64,000 nt of DNA, from positions 4,353,126 to 4,417,125 of the forward strand of contig NW_006921532.1 of assembly GCF_000340215.1 (NCBI RefSeq). The letters run 5' to 3'. This DNA is from Pseudocercospora fijiensis CIRAD86. Taxonomy: Eukaryota > Ascomycota > Dothideomycetes > Mycosphaerellales > Mycosphaerellaceae. The notes beneath the pieces were generated by a model. That model saw only the letters and a program-made list of their open reading frames with translations, was not told where the DNA came from and made no database searches. Below, piece by piece: positions 10,908-21,866 of this stretch; the first letter of the stretch is position 1; every line of letters starts with the position of its first letter. The position numbers were made by a program, and so were the translations under genes.

Positions 10908-13900
10908 CTGCGTTTCTAACGCATTCCACACGTATTCTAATAGTCACTCCGACAGCTACGTAGACAGCGCTCGTTACCGAAAATTACGCCGATACTATTA
11001 TCGTCGCCGCTACCCTCGCTACTCTCGAGTATTCTAGTAGATACTAGACTCGAGTCGGCCACTGTCAGTGTTGGCTGTCCGCTACACCGGTTTCTAACAT
11101 TAGTGTTAGCTGTCCGCTATACTAGAACATAGGCGCGCCTATCGGCCGCCTTTTAAGATAAAGTCTATAGTTTCTATATCGCCGTCGCTGTCCGCAATAG
11201 CTCCCCCTATAACGTCTAGCGCTTATATAAGCAATATTCCTAAGCTAAAGAATAAGGAGAATTATCTAGCATAGGCCTACGCCGCTAAAGGCGCCCTTAA
11301 AGGTATGTCGGTCTAGCGCTATATATAAGGCACCCGCTAGCGACCTCTTACTAAGGCATCTAGTAAGACTTCTAAAGAGTTTAAAGACCGCTAAGATAAA
11401 TAGGACTCTAAAGATTAAATAGCACGTACCTAGATCTTTACCAATTGTGTTAGTAATATTCAACAATTACTACTTAGTCTATCTATATCCTAGGAAGTAT
11501 AGGACTTCCTTAAGAAGAAATATACTAGTAAAGGTAGGTCTACTAAATTTATGCTCTACTAGGAATATATTACCCTTCGGTATAATAGCAAGGATATTAA
11601 GAAGTTCTATAATAAATATAAGAAGAAGCTCGGTGCCTTAAAGGACACTAAATTAGCTATTAGTTAATACTAGGCTGTCTATATATTTATTATGCAAATC
11701 GCACCGTTCTACGAGGCTTTCGCACAGATGCGACGTAAGCAGATGCGCGCCTTAGAATACACTATTAATAACAGTACCCTTAATAACATTATTAGCGCGT
11801 TGCTTAATAAGAATATAGCTTAACTAAACTAGGCCTAATATAGTAGCTTCTTCGGTCTTTAACGCTAACTACAATAGTAAGGTAGTAATAGCAACAATAA
11901 CAACGGTCGAGGTAACTCGAACCGTAGCAGTCGTAGTAGCCGCAGAAATAGTAATAATAGTCGAGGCCGCGGTAGAAGCAACTAGAATTAGAATAGTTAC
12001 TAGTCTAACCGTAAGAAGTGCGCCTATTATTAGAGATCGCACCCTTCCGACCGCTGCTATACTAAATACCCTTATCTAAAGGAAGAAGACCGACTACGTC
12101 GTAAATAGTAGAAGGCTAAGAAGAAGGGGGTGCAGTAGCAATAGCAGCAGCGTAGACTAACTGCTTAGCAATAGCAGCAGCCGCTATCTAGTTAGAATAG
12201 TGCTTAGGGGCTGTATATAGCTAATGCTATCCCGGGGGTGTTATTAGACCCAAATAATAACTACGCCTTTACTGCAAGTACTATAGTTACTATTAGCGAC
12301 TAGGTTTCTACGGCTCTTACTGCTAGCACTCGTACTACTAATTAGGTTGTCGACTTAGGTACTAGTATACACATAGTTAACGACCCTTTATTGCTTATTA
12401 AATATAAAGGCTGTTACATTCCTGTCCGGTTTAGTAGCAATACGAAGCACGCTACGATAGTTAGTATAGCTTAGACTAAGGTTGTTAATAAGCGTAGTAT
12501 AAGCAGCATAAAGCTGTCTAATACACTGTATGTTCTAGGTCTAGTAGCTAACCTTCTGTCTACTAAGAAGCTTGCCGATAAGGGCTGTTTCTATCGAAAT
12601 AATAAGCGAGTACTGTTTACTATTGTTAACGGCTCTAAGGTTACTATTGCTTAGACATATCGGAAGAATGGTCTCCCCTATCTGTATATACTAACCTCCG
12701 GACCGGATAGCTAAGTTGTTGCGCTTCTGTCGAAGAAGGGGGTGCTAATAGGTACGATAGAAGAGTAGCATCTACGATATAGCTATATCTATTACCGCAA
12801 GCTGTTACGAATAGAAGCTAAGGGTTAGATTGTTATTACTAGCACTAGTAACAAGAACGACTTCCGTAACTGCATTGCCTGTCGTATAGCTATGTCGTAT
12901 AAGGAATACAATCGGCTACTACGCGTACGACTATCTACGATCTATTACATTGTCTATATAGATATAGTTACTATTACTAACCCTAGTCTATTATAGGAGC
13001 GCTATTTCACACTGTTTATATACGCTAAGTTAGGCTATCGACACGAATATGCTAGCACGCTTAAGTTAGGGGCTATAGTAGCTATTTAGGACTATCGTAT
13101 ATATATCCGTATACAGACTAGCTATTCGATCCCAATCTACCGCCTCGATAGAGGGGGTAAATACGGCGGAAATCAGCTATTAAGCTAGGCTCGTAATTAG
13201 GGCATTGTACTATAGGTTATAGCTCCTTATTCTTCTACTTAGAATAGCCTTGCTAAGGTTAGCAATTACATCGTATATACGACTGCGAGAAAGATAATGC
13301 TACAGGCTAACCTTCTAAAGTCTCTGTAGCCGTATACTATTGCCTCCGCTATATAGGTCCTTAATATTATACCTAGAACCCTAGAAGGTCTTAGCCCCTA
13401 TACTATTATAGCTAGGGAGCTTAATTAGTCTCAAAAGCAGCTACGCCTTTAGCACCTTCGAGCCTATAGCTATACTACTATTACATACGATTACAGTATA
13501 GCTCGTAGAAAGAAGATAGATAGTAGAGGCCTAGTTAGCAAGCTAGTTAGCTATGCTAAAGGCTCTATAGACTCCGGAAAATACATGATTTACCTACCTA
13601 ATTAACATAAAGTTATCGCTTCTAAGGACGTCGAGTTTGTTAAGTTAGGGGGTGACCTCCTGCTTCTAGATAGCATAAAGCTATATACTAACACTAACGA
13701 CTTGTCTAAGAACGAGTTTGTTACCCTTAAGTCTATTATACCGGCTTTGTTCAATTCTATAAGTAACGAGGCTCCGTCGCCTACTAAGGCTACTAGTATA
13801 GTCTAGCGGCTTCTAGCTTAGCAAGAAGAATAGCCTGTATAAGGACCTGTATAGGAAATAGCCGATAAGGTCGCTAATCCGTTGCTAATCGAGGACGACC

Positions 13901-16009
13901 TTCTAGACGTTTAACTACTAGCTTCGAGTAATAAAGATAGCTTCTAATTAGCTAAGGAAGATCAAGCTCCGCCCTTTAATCTAAATACGAAGAAGGGTAA
14001 GCCTAGCTAGTTGCTAGAGTTTAAGCGACCTAACACGATAGGCGCTCGTTCTACCCGTATAACCCGCAGCAACAAGTTAGCTCGTAACCTGTTGCGTAGC
14101 TATCTAGCTAATTGTAGTATTAAGCGGTCGACTCGACGTATAATAGCTAATATACCGATAGCCTATATAAAGGGCTTTATAGCTTCCTGCTACATTGCTA
14201 AACAGCCTAATAAGCCTAAGGAAACTATCCCTATTCCGAAGAGTTATAAGGAAGCGACTTAGTCGCTATACTAGCTATAATAGAAGGAGGCCTATAAGGC
14301 TAAATATAAGTTACTAATCGACAACTATATATAGGTGCATATATCTCGGTTAGAGGTGCTAGAAGGTCGCAAGGTTGTTCGTAGCCGATAGGTGTTTACT
14401 ATTAAGCGTAACGCTAATAGCAAGGTTAGCCGGTTTAAGGCTCGTTAGGTCGTCCGTAGCTTTATACAGATCGAAGGACAGGATTATAATAAGACCTATG
14501 CGGCTATTGCTAAGCCTTGTACGCTTCGAGCCTTATTTAGTCTAATTGCACACTACGACCTAGAGGCTAAGTAGTACGACATTCTAACTGCCTTCCTTAA
14601 CGCGCTTATCGGGGATAAGTATAAGATCTACGTCGAGCAGCTATATAGCTTTAAAGACCGTAGTAGTAAGGGCATAGTTTGCCTGCTGCTAAAGGCCCTA
14701 TATAGTCTAAAGCAGTTACTAATGCTATAGTATAAAGAGCTTCGGAAGTACTTAAAGAGCCTAGACTTTATTCTAATAATGTCCGACGTCTGTGTATTTA
14801 AGCACGTTAGCGGCTCGATTATCGTTATCTATGTCGATAATATAATTATTATCGCCTATAGCCTATTAGCACTAGAAGCCGTTACTTAGTTACTAAAGGA
14901 CCGTTTTAATATGCAAGAACTAGGCGACCTATACTACTATCTCGGTATGCGGATTATTCGTAACCGCAATTAGCGTACTATTTTGGCATTTACGTCGTTT
15001 AAGATGCCTATTTAAATAGGCTTAGTAAGAAGTATAGGATACAGGGCCGTATAGTACCGGCTACGCTAATAGCGCCTCGATACGTTAAGACATCGATTTA
15101 GCGTGCACCTAAGGGCTATACTGCTAGCGCTGCCTTTAAGACTTAGTATTAGGAAGGTATAGGTAAGGCACTATAGCTAGCAATAATTACTCGACCTAAT
15201 GCTTGCTATACTATAGGCCTATTATTACGATATATTTCTAACCTAACTAAGGAATACTATGCCGCGCTTCTTTGGCTTATTAAGTACCTAGTTAGCACTC
15301 TAAGCCGTAGTCTGTATTTCCGAGGTATATAGAACAATAAGCTTAACTTTGCTAGATACTATAACGCTTCCTAGGCTAATAATCCGGTTACTCGTCGCTC
15401 TATAGGAGGCTTCTATTTCACGCTCGCTAGTAGACTACTGCTATACAAGTTAGGCCGCCAAACCTTAGTTACTCTGTCGTCTATAGAGGCTAAGTATGTT
15501 TAGTTAATAACTAGCGCTAAGGAGGCCGTTGCTTTAGCTCGGTTACTATAAGAGATTAGTTATAAGGGCACTACTAAGCCTATTACGCTATACGAGGACA
15601 ATTAGTCCGCTATCGCTATTACTAAGTCTACTGTTAATAGCCGTATAAAGCATATAGATGCTCGTATCTACTACATTTAAGAGAAGATTGCTAATAGTAC
15701 TATTATCGTTTAATAGGTTAGCATATATAATTAGATAGCCGATAGCTTTACTAAGCCGCTTAATAAGATTAAGCACGGCCGCTTTGTTAAATAGTTAAAC
15801 TTAGTGGATTGTAAGGCTGCTATTAAGAGCGCCGCTTAGCCTGCTACTAAATACTAAATAGATAGAAGATATAGGTTTATTGTCTAGTTTAACTGCTTGT
15901 ATTTGTTTAATTGCTCTGTTACAATAGCCTAAAAGTAGTCTAGTTGTTTCTATACCTAATACCCCTTTGTTTGCTTCGCTAGTTTGTTTGTTTAGCTATA
16001 TATACGCGA

Positions 16010-16019
16010 TAAGGGGGTG
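16010..16019 (+). other. Polypurine tract of the Copia element
   Basis: TAAGGGGGTG sits directly before the 3' LTR, the position expected for the plus-strand primer of reverse transcription. Confidence 0.75.
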
Positions 16020-16136
16020 ACTTGAAGTGTATAGTATGTAGTATTACGTGCATAATGCCTGAGGCTGAAACTGCGCACTTCATCTTTAGGCTTCCTGTAG
16101 ATTAGCCCTCTTCTGAATACATCAGTTACATCAAGT
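16020..16136 (+). repeat. Copia 3' LTR (117 bp)
   Basis: Same ends and length as the 5' LTR, carrying seven of the eight derived T/A states between the pair. It is followed by the right GAATA target duplication at 16137-16141. Confidence 0.92.
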
Positions 16137-16141
16137 GAATA

Positions 16142-16566
16142 GTGAACGAGTGTGCTTTTTTCCTGTTGATGTTGATGAAAGCTGGAGCGGGGGGGGGGGG
16201 GGGGGCTCGGGGAAATGTTGAGCCGATCCGAGGCACAGAATAAATAGCAACAGTTCTTGACATTGCTTCTATGTGGTAATCGCGATCAACACCCAGCGCA
16301 TGGAGATCTTCCTTGGAAAAGGTAATAAGGCTGATTGCGTCTACAATTCTGTTTCTTGATTGTACCGAGATATCCATGTTGAATACTGCAAACCCCTATT
16401 CACCGAGGCACGTACATACATAGATTTGAGCCGCACGAGCATGACGTAAGAATCTTTCCCACAAAACTGAACACTCAAAGCACTCCCTAGGTTCATGCAC
16501 ATTCCCTTTATCAAAATCAAGAAGCAGGTTCATTGGGCTGACTCTCCCTCGAAGCCATCGAGGACC
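16142..16566. other. Intergenic, no supported gene
   Basis: The stretch between the Copia target duplication and the small membrane-protein gene contains the poly-G run. A weak minus frame (about 16,396-16,737) overlaps the gene on the other strand. It should hold the promoter of the gene at 16,567. Confidence 0.4.
16189..16205 (+). repeat. Poly-G tract (17 G)
   Basis: An uninterrupted run of 17 G lies 52 bp beyond the Copia right end. G-runs of this length may form quadruplex structures and are prone to sequencing or assembly length error. Confidence 0.9.
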
Positions 16567-17228
16567 ATGGACGTAAGCAATATGATTCCCGCATCCAATA
16601 AAGCTTTGGCTTTGACAATCTTTCTCTAGGTCTTCGCTACCTACACCGCTGGCACCTCGGCCTACCTTGGCATTCAAGCGATCCCCCTGCTCCTCTCGCC
16701 ACGAATGATCGTTGGTATGCTCACGAGCGAAGCGCACACCACGACCGACATCGAGACATATTTCGGACGAGCTCTATCCTTAGCCCTCCTTGCCCTATCC
16801 CTCCTCAACCTCGTTTTGAGCGGTCTGCTACCGGTGACATCTCAAATAACCGAGACCGACGTAGAGAACCCGTATAGCTATCCCACAGCGATAGTCACCA
16901 CCATTTACCACGCGCTCTCAGCATTCTATCTTTATACGCAAGTCACATATGGCTTCAGCTTTGGCTTTGGAAGTGGGTTGGTCGCGAGCAGCACGTTATT
17001 CTGCTTTGGAATCTGGGTGTGTGTCTTTGGAGGGGAAAAAGCTCGAACGTCAAAGACCACAGGAGCGGATAAAAGGACTTCCAATTTTCCCTTCACAAAC
17101 TCCGAGGTGAGTACTGCATAAGAGATGTCACCACTAGTCTTGTCAAAATTCGCTAATGAGCTTCCCAGAGCTCGAGAGAGAAGAAGAAGGAGAGCAAACG
17201 CAAGTCCATCTCCTCGAAGACGAGGTAG
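16567..17228 (+). CDS. Small multi-pass membrane protein
   Basis: Three-exon model: 16567-16572 (a two-codon start exon, Met-Asp), 16630-17106 and 17169-17228, giving 180 residues. Introns are GTAAGC..CTAG (57 nt) and GTGAGT..CCCAG (62 nt). The body holds about four hydrophobic segments (FATYTAGTSAYLGIQAIPLL, ALSLALLALSLLNLVLSGLL, a middle segment near residues 85-105 and LVASSTLFCFGIWVCVFGG). A Lys/Ser-rich cytoplasmic tail ends KKKESKRKSISSKTR. Splicing at 17,107 replaces an early stop with this basic tail. The mini first exon is the weakest part; translation could instead begin at Met 16,705. Family not recognised; ER or vacuolar membrane is a guess. Confidence 0.6.
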
Positions 17229-17433
17229 CAGGCTAGATAGTTCACAATAAGTTCAGCTTGCGTCGCGCGGCTATCAGGCGGAGTCTCATTCCAAAGCATC
17301 ACGCGATAATGACGCTGAATAGCCAGAAGTGCTTGTAGTTCGGGCACACAAGCAACGCGCGGAGAAGATGACTCCAGGGCAGACACGTAAGTGTAAGGTA
17401 TACATTGAGTCGATTAGGCTTAGTCGCTCCTGC

Positions 17434-18780
17434 TCAGACCGGAGTAGGCTGCTCCTTCGCTTTGGCGGGAGTGTTCTGCATGGATCGCATACGAACCCGC
17501 TCCTCGTACTCTGCCATCTGCGCGTCCAAGTAATTATCATATGGGTCCTTGTCGCCATCAAAGCCCATTGCGGGCGGAGTTGGCGTCCTTCCTGCTCGTG
17601 AATCTGCTTGCTGGAATTGCATTTGCTTCCGACGCCATTTGGGCTCTCCATGGGTCCAGCTCAATGCCTTGCCCGGTTGAGCGTCGTTCTCCATCGCCCG
17701 CCGCACATTCTCGTTCACGTCTCGAAGTAGACCCTCTCTCTCGGCATCCGCAAGCTCCGCCTCCATGACGCCGTCCAGCAGGATCTCCTTCAATTGCCAT
17801 TCTTCGCGTTTCTGACGCTCTAGTTCCTCGACTTCCTGCTTAAGCTCTTCGCCGTGCTTTTGCGCCCAGTGGACCTGTCGCCTTAGCAGTCGCATGAGCT
17901 GATCGGCAGATATCGCTGACTCCCACGCTGTGAAATGTATGTCGGGAGGGTAGTGGATCATGAATCCGGGTTGACCAGTGATGGGATGATGTGCTGGAAT
18001 GTATGTTATGTTATCGTTCACCGGCGAGGGGTCCACTTCATTGCCATCCTCGTCATGGGTAGGGCCGGGATCTTGCGTGGTGGAGGAGGCAGACTTAGCG
18101 CTACCGTTGGTGAGTTTGCCTTTCCCGCCCTTGCCTTTGGCTGTCACTGGTAGCACTTGTTCTGCTCCACGCGCAGCCTCAGGCTCATGGACAGTACGCA
18201 TGTGTTTCGCAAGCGCGTCAGAGCGCGTGAACGCTTTATCGCACTCTGGAAGAGAGCAATAATATGGTTTCTCCTTGGTATGACTGCGCATATGTGCTTT
18301 GAGCGCGTACCCGGAAGGATGATTGCTGGTCTTCTTTTGGCATTCGCCCCATTCACACACGTACTTGGTCTTCTTCGGTCCTCCTGTTGCGCAATGTGTG
18401 CCCTGCACGTGGTCCACCAGCTCATCATTGTTCCGTGCCGAACCGAATTCGCAGTCTCGCCACAGACACTGTGTCTGGGCTTGATCTCGCAGGCTGTATT
18501 CGTCCTCTTCTGGCGGACCTTCGCCTTCACTATACCCGTCCTCAGACAACGAGACATTGTCGTCTTCCTCGTTGGGGTGCGATGCCGGTGCGAGGTTCTC
18601 GGAATGTGTTGCGAGTGACGATTGTGCAGTTTTACGCCTCTTGGCTGGAGGCTCTGATGTTTCGGGATGGGTAATGTCTACGCTGGGTCGCGATGAAGGG
18701 CCAGGAGTGCTAAGTGTATCGTCGTACTCTTCGTGCTCGCTCGGCGGATCGCTGAGATCCGAATCGCTGGTGTCGGTCAT
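17434..18780 (-). CDS. C2H2 zinc-finger protein, Iec1-like
   Basis: A single-exon gene of 448 residues from the Met of MTDTSDSDLSDPPSE. The open frame continues upstream to 19,020, but that leader looks untranslated. An acidic Ser-rich N-terminus precedes three consecutive C2H2-type fingers at about residues 105-190. These are CLWRDC.., then CEWGEC..HMRSH, then CSLPEC..HMRTVH, the last two joined by the classical linker TKEKPYY. The arrangement, with a first finger of the CxWxxC type, resembles Ino80-complex subunit Iec1 of fission yeast and filamentous relatives; this is a memory-based family suggestion. Further on come YIPAHHPITGQPGFMIHYPP and a long charged coiled coil (about 310-360). It lies tandem with CYS3, which ends 308 bp upstream of its start codon. 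Confidence 0.85.
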   Translation of the reverse strand: MTDTSDSDLSDPPSEHEEYDDTLSTPGPSSRPSVDITHPETSEPPAKRRKTAQSSLATHSENLAPASHPNEEDDNVSLSEDGYSEGEGPPEEDEYSLRDQAQTQCLWRDCEFGSARNNDELVDHVQGTHCATGGPKKTKYVCEWGECQKKTSNHPSGYALKAHMRSHTKEKPYYCSLPECDKAFTRSDALAKHMRTVHEPEAARGAEQVLPVTAKGKGGKGKLTNGSAKSASSTTQDPGPTHDEDGNEVDPSPVNDNITYIPAHHPITGQPGFMIHYPPDIHFTAWESAISADQLMRLLRRQVHWAQKHGEELKQEVEELERQKREEWQLKEILLDGVMEAELADAEREGLLRDVNENVRRAMENDAQPGKALSWTHGEPKWRRKQMQFQQADSRAGRTPTPPAMGFDGDKDPYDNYLDAQMAEYEERVRMRSMQNTPAKAKEQPTPV

Positions 18781-19087
18781 GTGTGATAGTGATAGTGGAG
18801 GAATCGCAGCAAGCACGCTGTCCGGTTTGGTGGATGTGCGTGGGCGAGTGCGTGAAGTCGTCACGTTTGCGGGTTCATCGCGCAGGAGCAGCGTCCGCGG
18901 CAGACTTGAGCACAGGCGAATTTCTGGGACCGTCACATGAAACAGAGCGAGCTTGAAAATGACAGCTGCCGATTCATTGATTGTAATTGTGGGTATCTCA
19001 AGTTTTGATTGCAGTTTCAAGGGAATCTAAACCCTCGCTGAACCAGAAGAGCTCTATCAAAATGCACACATCCACCTCAGTCGTACC

Positions 19088-20412
19088 TCACGAATGACCA
19101 TTGACGGCGCCATTGGTGACTTTCGCGGCGACAACCACTTTTTCAAGCGCTTGTCGAACGTCCGCAACCAGATCGTCCTGATCCTCGACACCGCATGATA
19201 TCCTAACCAGATCATCAAAGACACCAGCGGCCTCGCGACTCTCCTTTGGAATGCCCATGTGAGTCATGCTGGCTGGTACTTCGCACAAGCTTTCGATGCC
19301 CCCGAGAGACTCAGCGAGTGTGAAGATCTTTGTGGCCTCGCAGAACCGATCAGCTGCTGTCTTGCCACCCTTGATTCTGAATGAAAGCATTCCTCCGCCC
19401 ATGCCATTCCGGTGCTGTTTGATAGCAATCTTGCGTTGTCGGTGGGAACTGAGTCCGGGGTAGTTTACGGCAATAACATGCGGACTAGCCTCGAGCGCTT
19501 CCGCAACAGCTTGTGCATTCTTGCTGGCCTCTCTTGCTCGCAAATGTAAGGTCTTAGCTCCACGATGAGCGAGCCAGCAGTCAAATGGGCTGGGCACAGC
19601 ACCAATGGCGTTCTGCAAGAATTTTAGTCGTTCGTGCAACGAATCTGAATTATACGCCGCGACTCCCATCAGCACGTCTGAATGACCGTTGATGTATTTG
19701 GTTACACTGTGGACCACGATGTCTGCGCCATGATCAAGCGGATTCTGCACGTAGGGCGACATGAATGTGTTGTCCACCACGACCATGATTCCGCTCTTGT
19801 GCGCGACATCGGTGACGAGTCGAATGTCCGTCAGCGACAGAGTCGGGTTGGATGGTGTCTCAATCCAGATCAATTTCGTCTCCGGTGTGATCAGCTCTTC
19901 GATATCTAGCTCGATGCTGGGCGTGAAGGTCACACGCACGCCGTGTGCTGACGCAACCTTCGTGAAGTATCTGTGTGTGCCTCCATAGACGTCTGAAATC
20001 GAGACGACGTGGCTACCAGCCGCTAAACTCTGCAGAATGATTGCTGTTGTTGCCGACCCGGATGCAAAGGCTAGGGCGTACTTTGCCTTTTCGAGTGCTG
20101 CTATTGAGTTTTCAAAATTCCATCGATTCGGGTTCGAGGATCGGGTGTACTCATGGTCGCCGACAGGAACACCAACCTACACATGGAATGGCAGCAGTCA
20201 GTAAGCGTCCAAGGAAATCCGGGCTGTTGTGCTGATCTTACCGAGCGCTGGGCAAAGGTGGTGCTGAGAGAAATTGGCTCAATGACAGCTCCTGTCACTG
20301 GATCGTGTGGTGAGCCAGCGTGGACGGCGAGGGTGCCAAACTTGTGCACTGGAGAGGGCGCGCGTGGAGGTGTGTCGATAGGAGCATGCTCGTTGAGTTC
20401 CGGCACCGTCAT
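19088..20412 (-). CDS. CYS3: Cystathionine gamma-lyase
   Basis: A PLP enzyme that cleaves cystathionine to cysteine, 2-oxobutyrate and ammonia in fungal transsulfuration, in the cytosol. Exons are 20412-20242 and 20176-19088, with a 65-nt GTAAGA..GTAG intron (419 residues). Visible family blocks are FGTLAVHAGSPHDP, EYTRSSNPNR, YALAFASGSATTAI, the Asp of VVVDNTFMSPYVQNPL and the PLP lysine in HSVTKYINGHSD. Later blocks are LAHRGAKTLHLR, FTLAESLGGIESL and MTHMGIP. The Glu-Ser in the ESLGGIESL region and overall length fit CGL rather than cystathionine gamma-synthase or beta-lyase. The start was chosen at MTVPELNEH; an upstream Met 27 codons earlier adds an Arg-rich leader. The neighbouring C2H2 gene shares orientation but has no obvious functional tie. 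Confidence 0.93.
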
Positions 20413-21073
20413 TTTTCCTTTCCCCCTGGCTGGCGACAGTGTCTCGCTGAGAGGTCGCAAGGATGTTCGAGGGCGCTGAAGCAGGCGGGGCAATCTGGAG
20501 AACTCAGAAAATGGGGGTGGAAGATGAGCGGACCTGGCGAGTTGTAAATAAATAAAGTGCTTGCGCAGAAAGAGGCGAGTGCTTAGAAAAGCTGATTAGC
20601 AATGCGACCTGACAATAATGCCGTGGTGACCACTGTCGATGCGACAAATTGCGTGATAAAGCAAAAACGTGAGCCTTGCGATGCTATGCCGAGGGACCGA
20701 AAGGAGACTACTGTATGTAGTAAAAATGTGCCACTGTCTATATTCTAGCCACGCAAAGATCGCTACTTGTCATCATTATCATAGACAATCATGACAATGC
20801 ATGGCGGCATACTGGGCAACCGAGGCTCTGGAGAATTGGAGATGTCCCTGAGACTAGCAGGTGGCGTGAACAATGACAGCAGTCAAAGCAGCCTATAGAG
20901 ACGGGGCGTTCCTGCGTGGTACAGTACTTGCTTTGATGTCCAATTGCGCCATCGCCATCGCCATCGCGGACCCCGATTTGATGGCATGGCACTGGCAGAC
21001 ACAGACGCTGTCTGCTTGTAGGATATCCGCTGCGATCTTGCACATTACGCCAAACTCATGCGCATCTTGGCCG

Positions 21074-21249
21074 CTGGCAGGATCACGAGAATCTGTGGTT
21101 GATGACACAGTAATACCAATCTTGGTCGCACGCTGGCAGGATCACGAGAATCTGTGGTTGATGACACAGTAATACCAATCTTGGTCGCACGCTGGCAGGA
21201 TCACGAGAATCTATGGCTGGACGACGTGAGGACACAGTAATACCAATCA
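21074..21249. repeat. 59-bp tandem repeat, three copies
   Basis: Copies start at 21,074, 21,133 and 21,192, each beginning CTGGCAGGATCACGAGAATC. The first two are identical over 59 bp. The third is degenerate, with an altered centre around GGCTGGACGACGTGAG, and ends at TAATACCAAT. A local minisatellite, not coding in any continuous frame that I trust. Confidence 0.93.
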
Positions 21250-21400
21250 AAGTACTTGTATGTGAGAGGACGCCTTGCAGCGTAGTGCAGCGCCTCAATG
21301 TCAGCGCCTTATTAATCATCATGCTTCCGGGTTTCAAGCTTCAGGGCCTTCGTTCTGCTCCACGCAGTGGCCAGAAGTGTTTCTAGGCTGCGTGGTACAT

Positions 21401-21537
21401 GTACAGCGTCTGAACACGTCGGAGGGCTAAAGGCCTTAAGCTTGACCAGGCAACTGTCGACTTCAATTGGCAGAAACCCCTGCTAGTCAGAATTTGGGGA
21501 GAAATTGATAGCCTTCCGAGGTGTTCAGACGCTGTAC
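21401..21537. repeat. 137-bp MITE-like inverted-repeat unit
   Basis: The outer 17 bp (GTACAGCGTCTGAACAC at 21,401) are repeated as an exact inverse complement at 21,521-21,537. The match extends inward to 29 bp with two mismatches (21,401-21,429 against 21,509-21,537). The loop is about 79 bp. No convincing target duplication was found. It may be a MITE, a solo hairpin remnant or a structured RNA. Confidence 0.8.
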
Positions 21538-21866
21538 TTTATTAGGAACCTTCAACAAACCATACCATGTGCCTTTCCGTCGACAATAATGGCAAAGCCG
21601 TCGCGAAGGGTTCGAGCGGGCGGCACTAGTGGAGCATCGCCATTGGTCAAATCTTGCCCTGTCCTGTTCTTGTCCCGTGATCATGGTCTCACCTCCTTAC
21701 TACTTCCTAGAGTCCGCAGCAATGCTGTACCACCATTGTCAGTAGAGACTGGCGTTTCAGTCGTACATGAAGCGCTCGTCGCTTATTCCCTCTTTCTCTT
21801 TGGAAACCACACCATTCGTGGCTTGACGCTTGTCAGGCTGCAAATGTCCAGCAGCCGCTGTGCGTC

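Larger units (their letters stand above)
10778..16136 (+). mobile_element. Complete but RIP-inactivated Ty1/Copia LTR retrotransposon
   Basis: A 5359-bp element bounded by two 117-bp LTRs and flanked by a GAATA duplication. Ends are ACTTGA..TCAAGT, an inverted pair. Reading + strand frames through many TAG codons reveals domains in Copia order. There is a CCHC-like Gag knuckle remnant (about 12,015-12,060), a protease motif of form VVDLGTSIHI (12,340-12,380), and integrase with HLRYS.., paired Cys and YVDIVTITNPSL (about 12,770-13,600). Reverse transcriptase follows (about 14,310-14,990), with RSRWVFTIK, LTAFLNALI, ALYSLKQ and YVDN, a decayed YVDD. RNase H comes last, with SIEAKYV and an Ala-rich helix (about 15,475-15,800). 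Stops are almost all TAG at places expecting CAG or TGG. The element is therefore not autonomous. It interrupts no host gene visible here. Confidence 0.93.
20413..21866. other. 1.45-kb intergenic region with repeats
   Basis: Separates CYS3 (-) and the GT31-like gene (+), so it holds two divergent promoters. It contains a GCCATC triplet-type repeat near 20,949-20,966, a 59-bp tandem array (21,074-21,249) and a 137-bp inverted-repeat unit (21,401-21,537). Small open frames here have no domain. Confidence 0.55.

Noticed and set aside
14011..14262. 83-codon open frame as an independent small gene
   Set aside because: It lies inside the Copia element between integrase and reverse transcriptase and is just a stretch that escaped stop-creating mutations.
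18780..19020. N-terminal extension of the C2H2 protein to 19,020
   Set aside because: The leader has no similarity to zinc-finger proteins and the acidic MTDTSDSDLSDPPSE start is typical; treated as 5' UTR.
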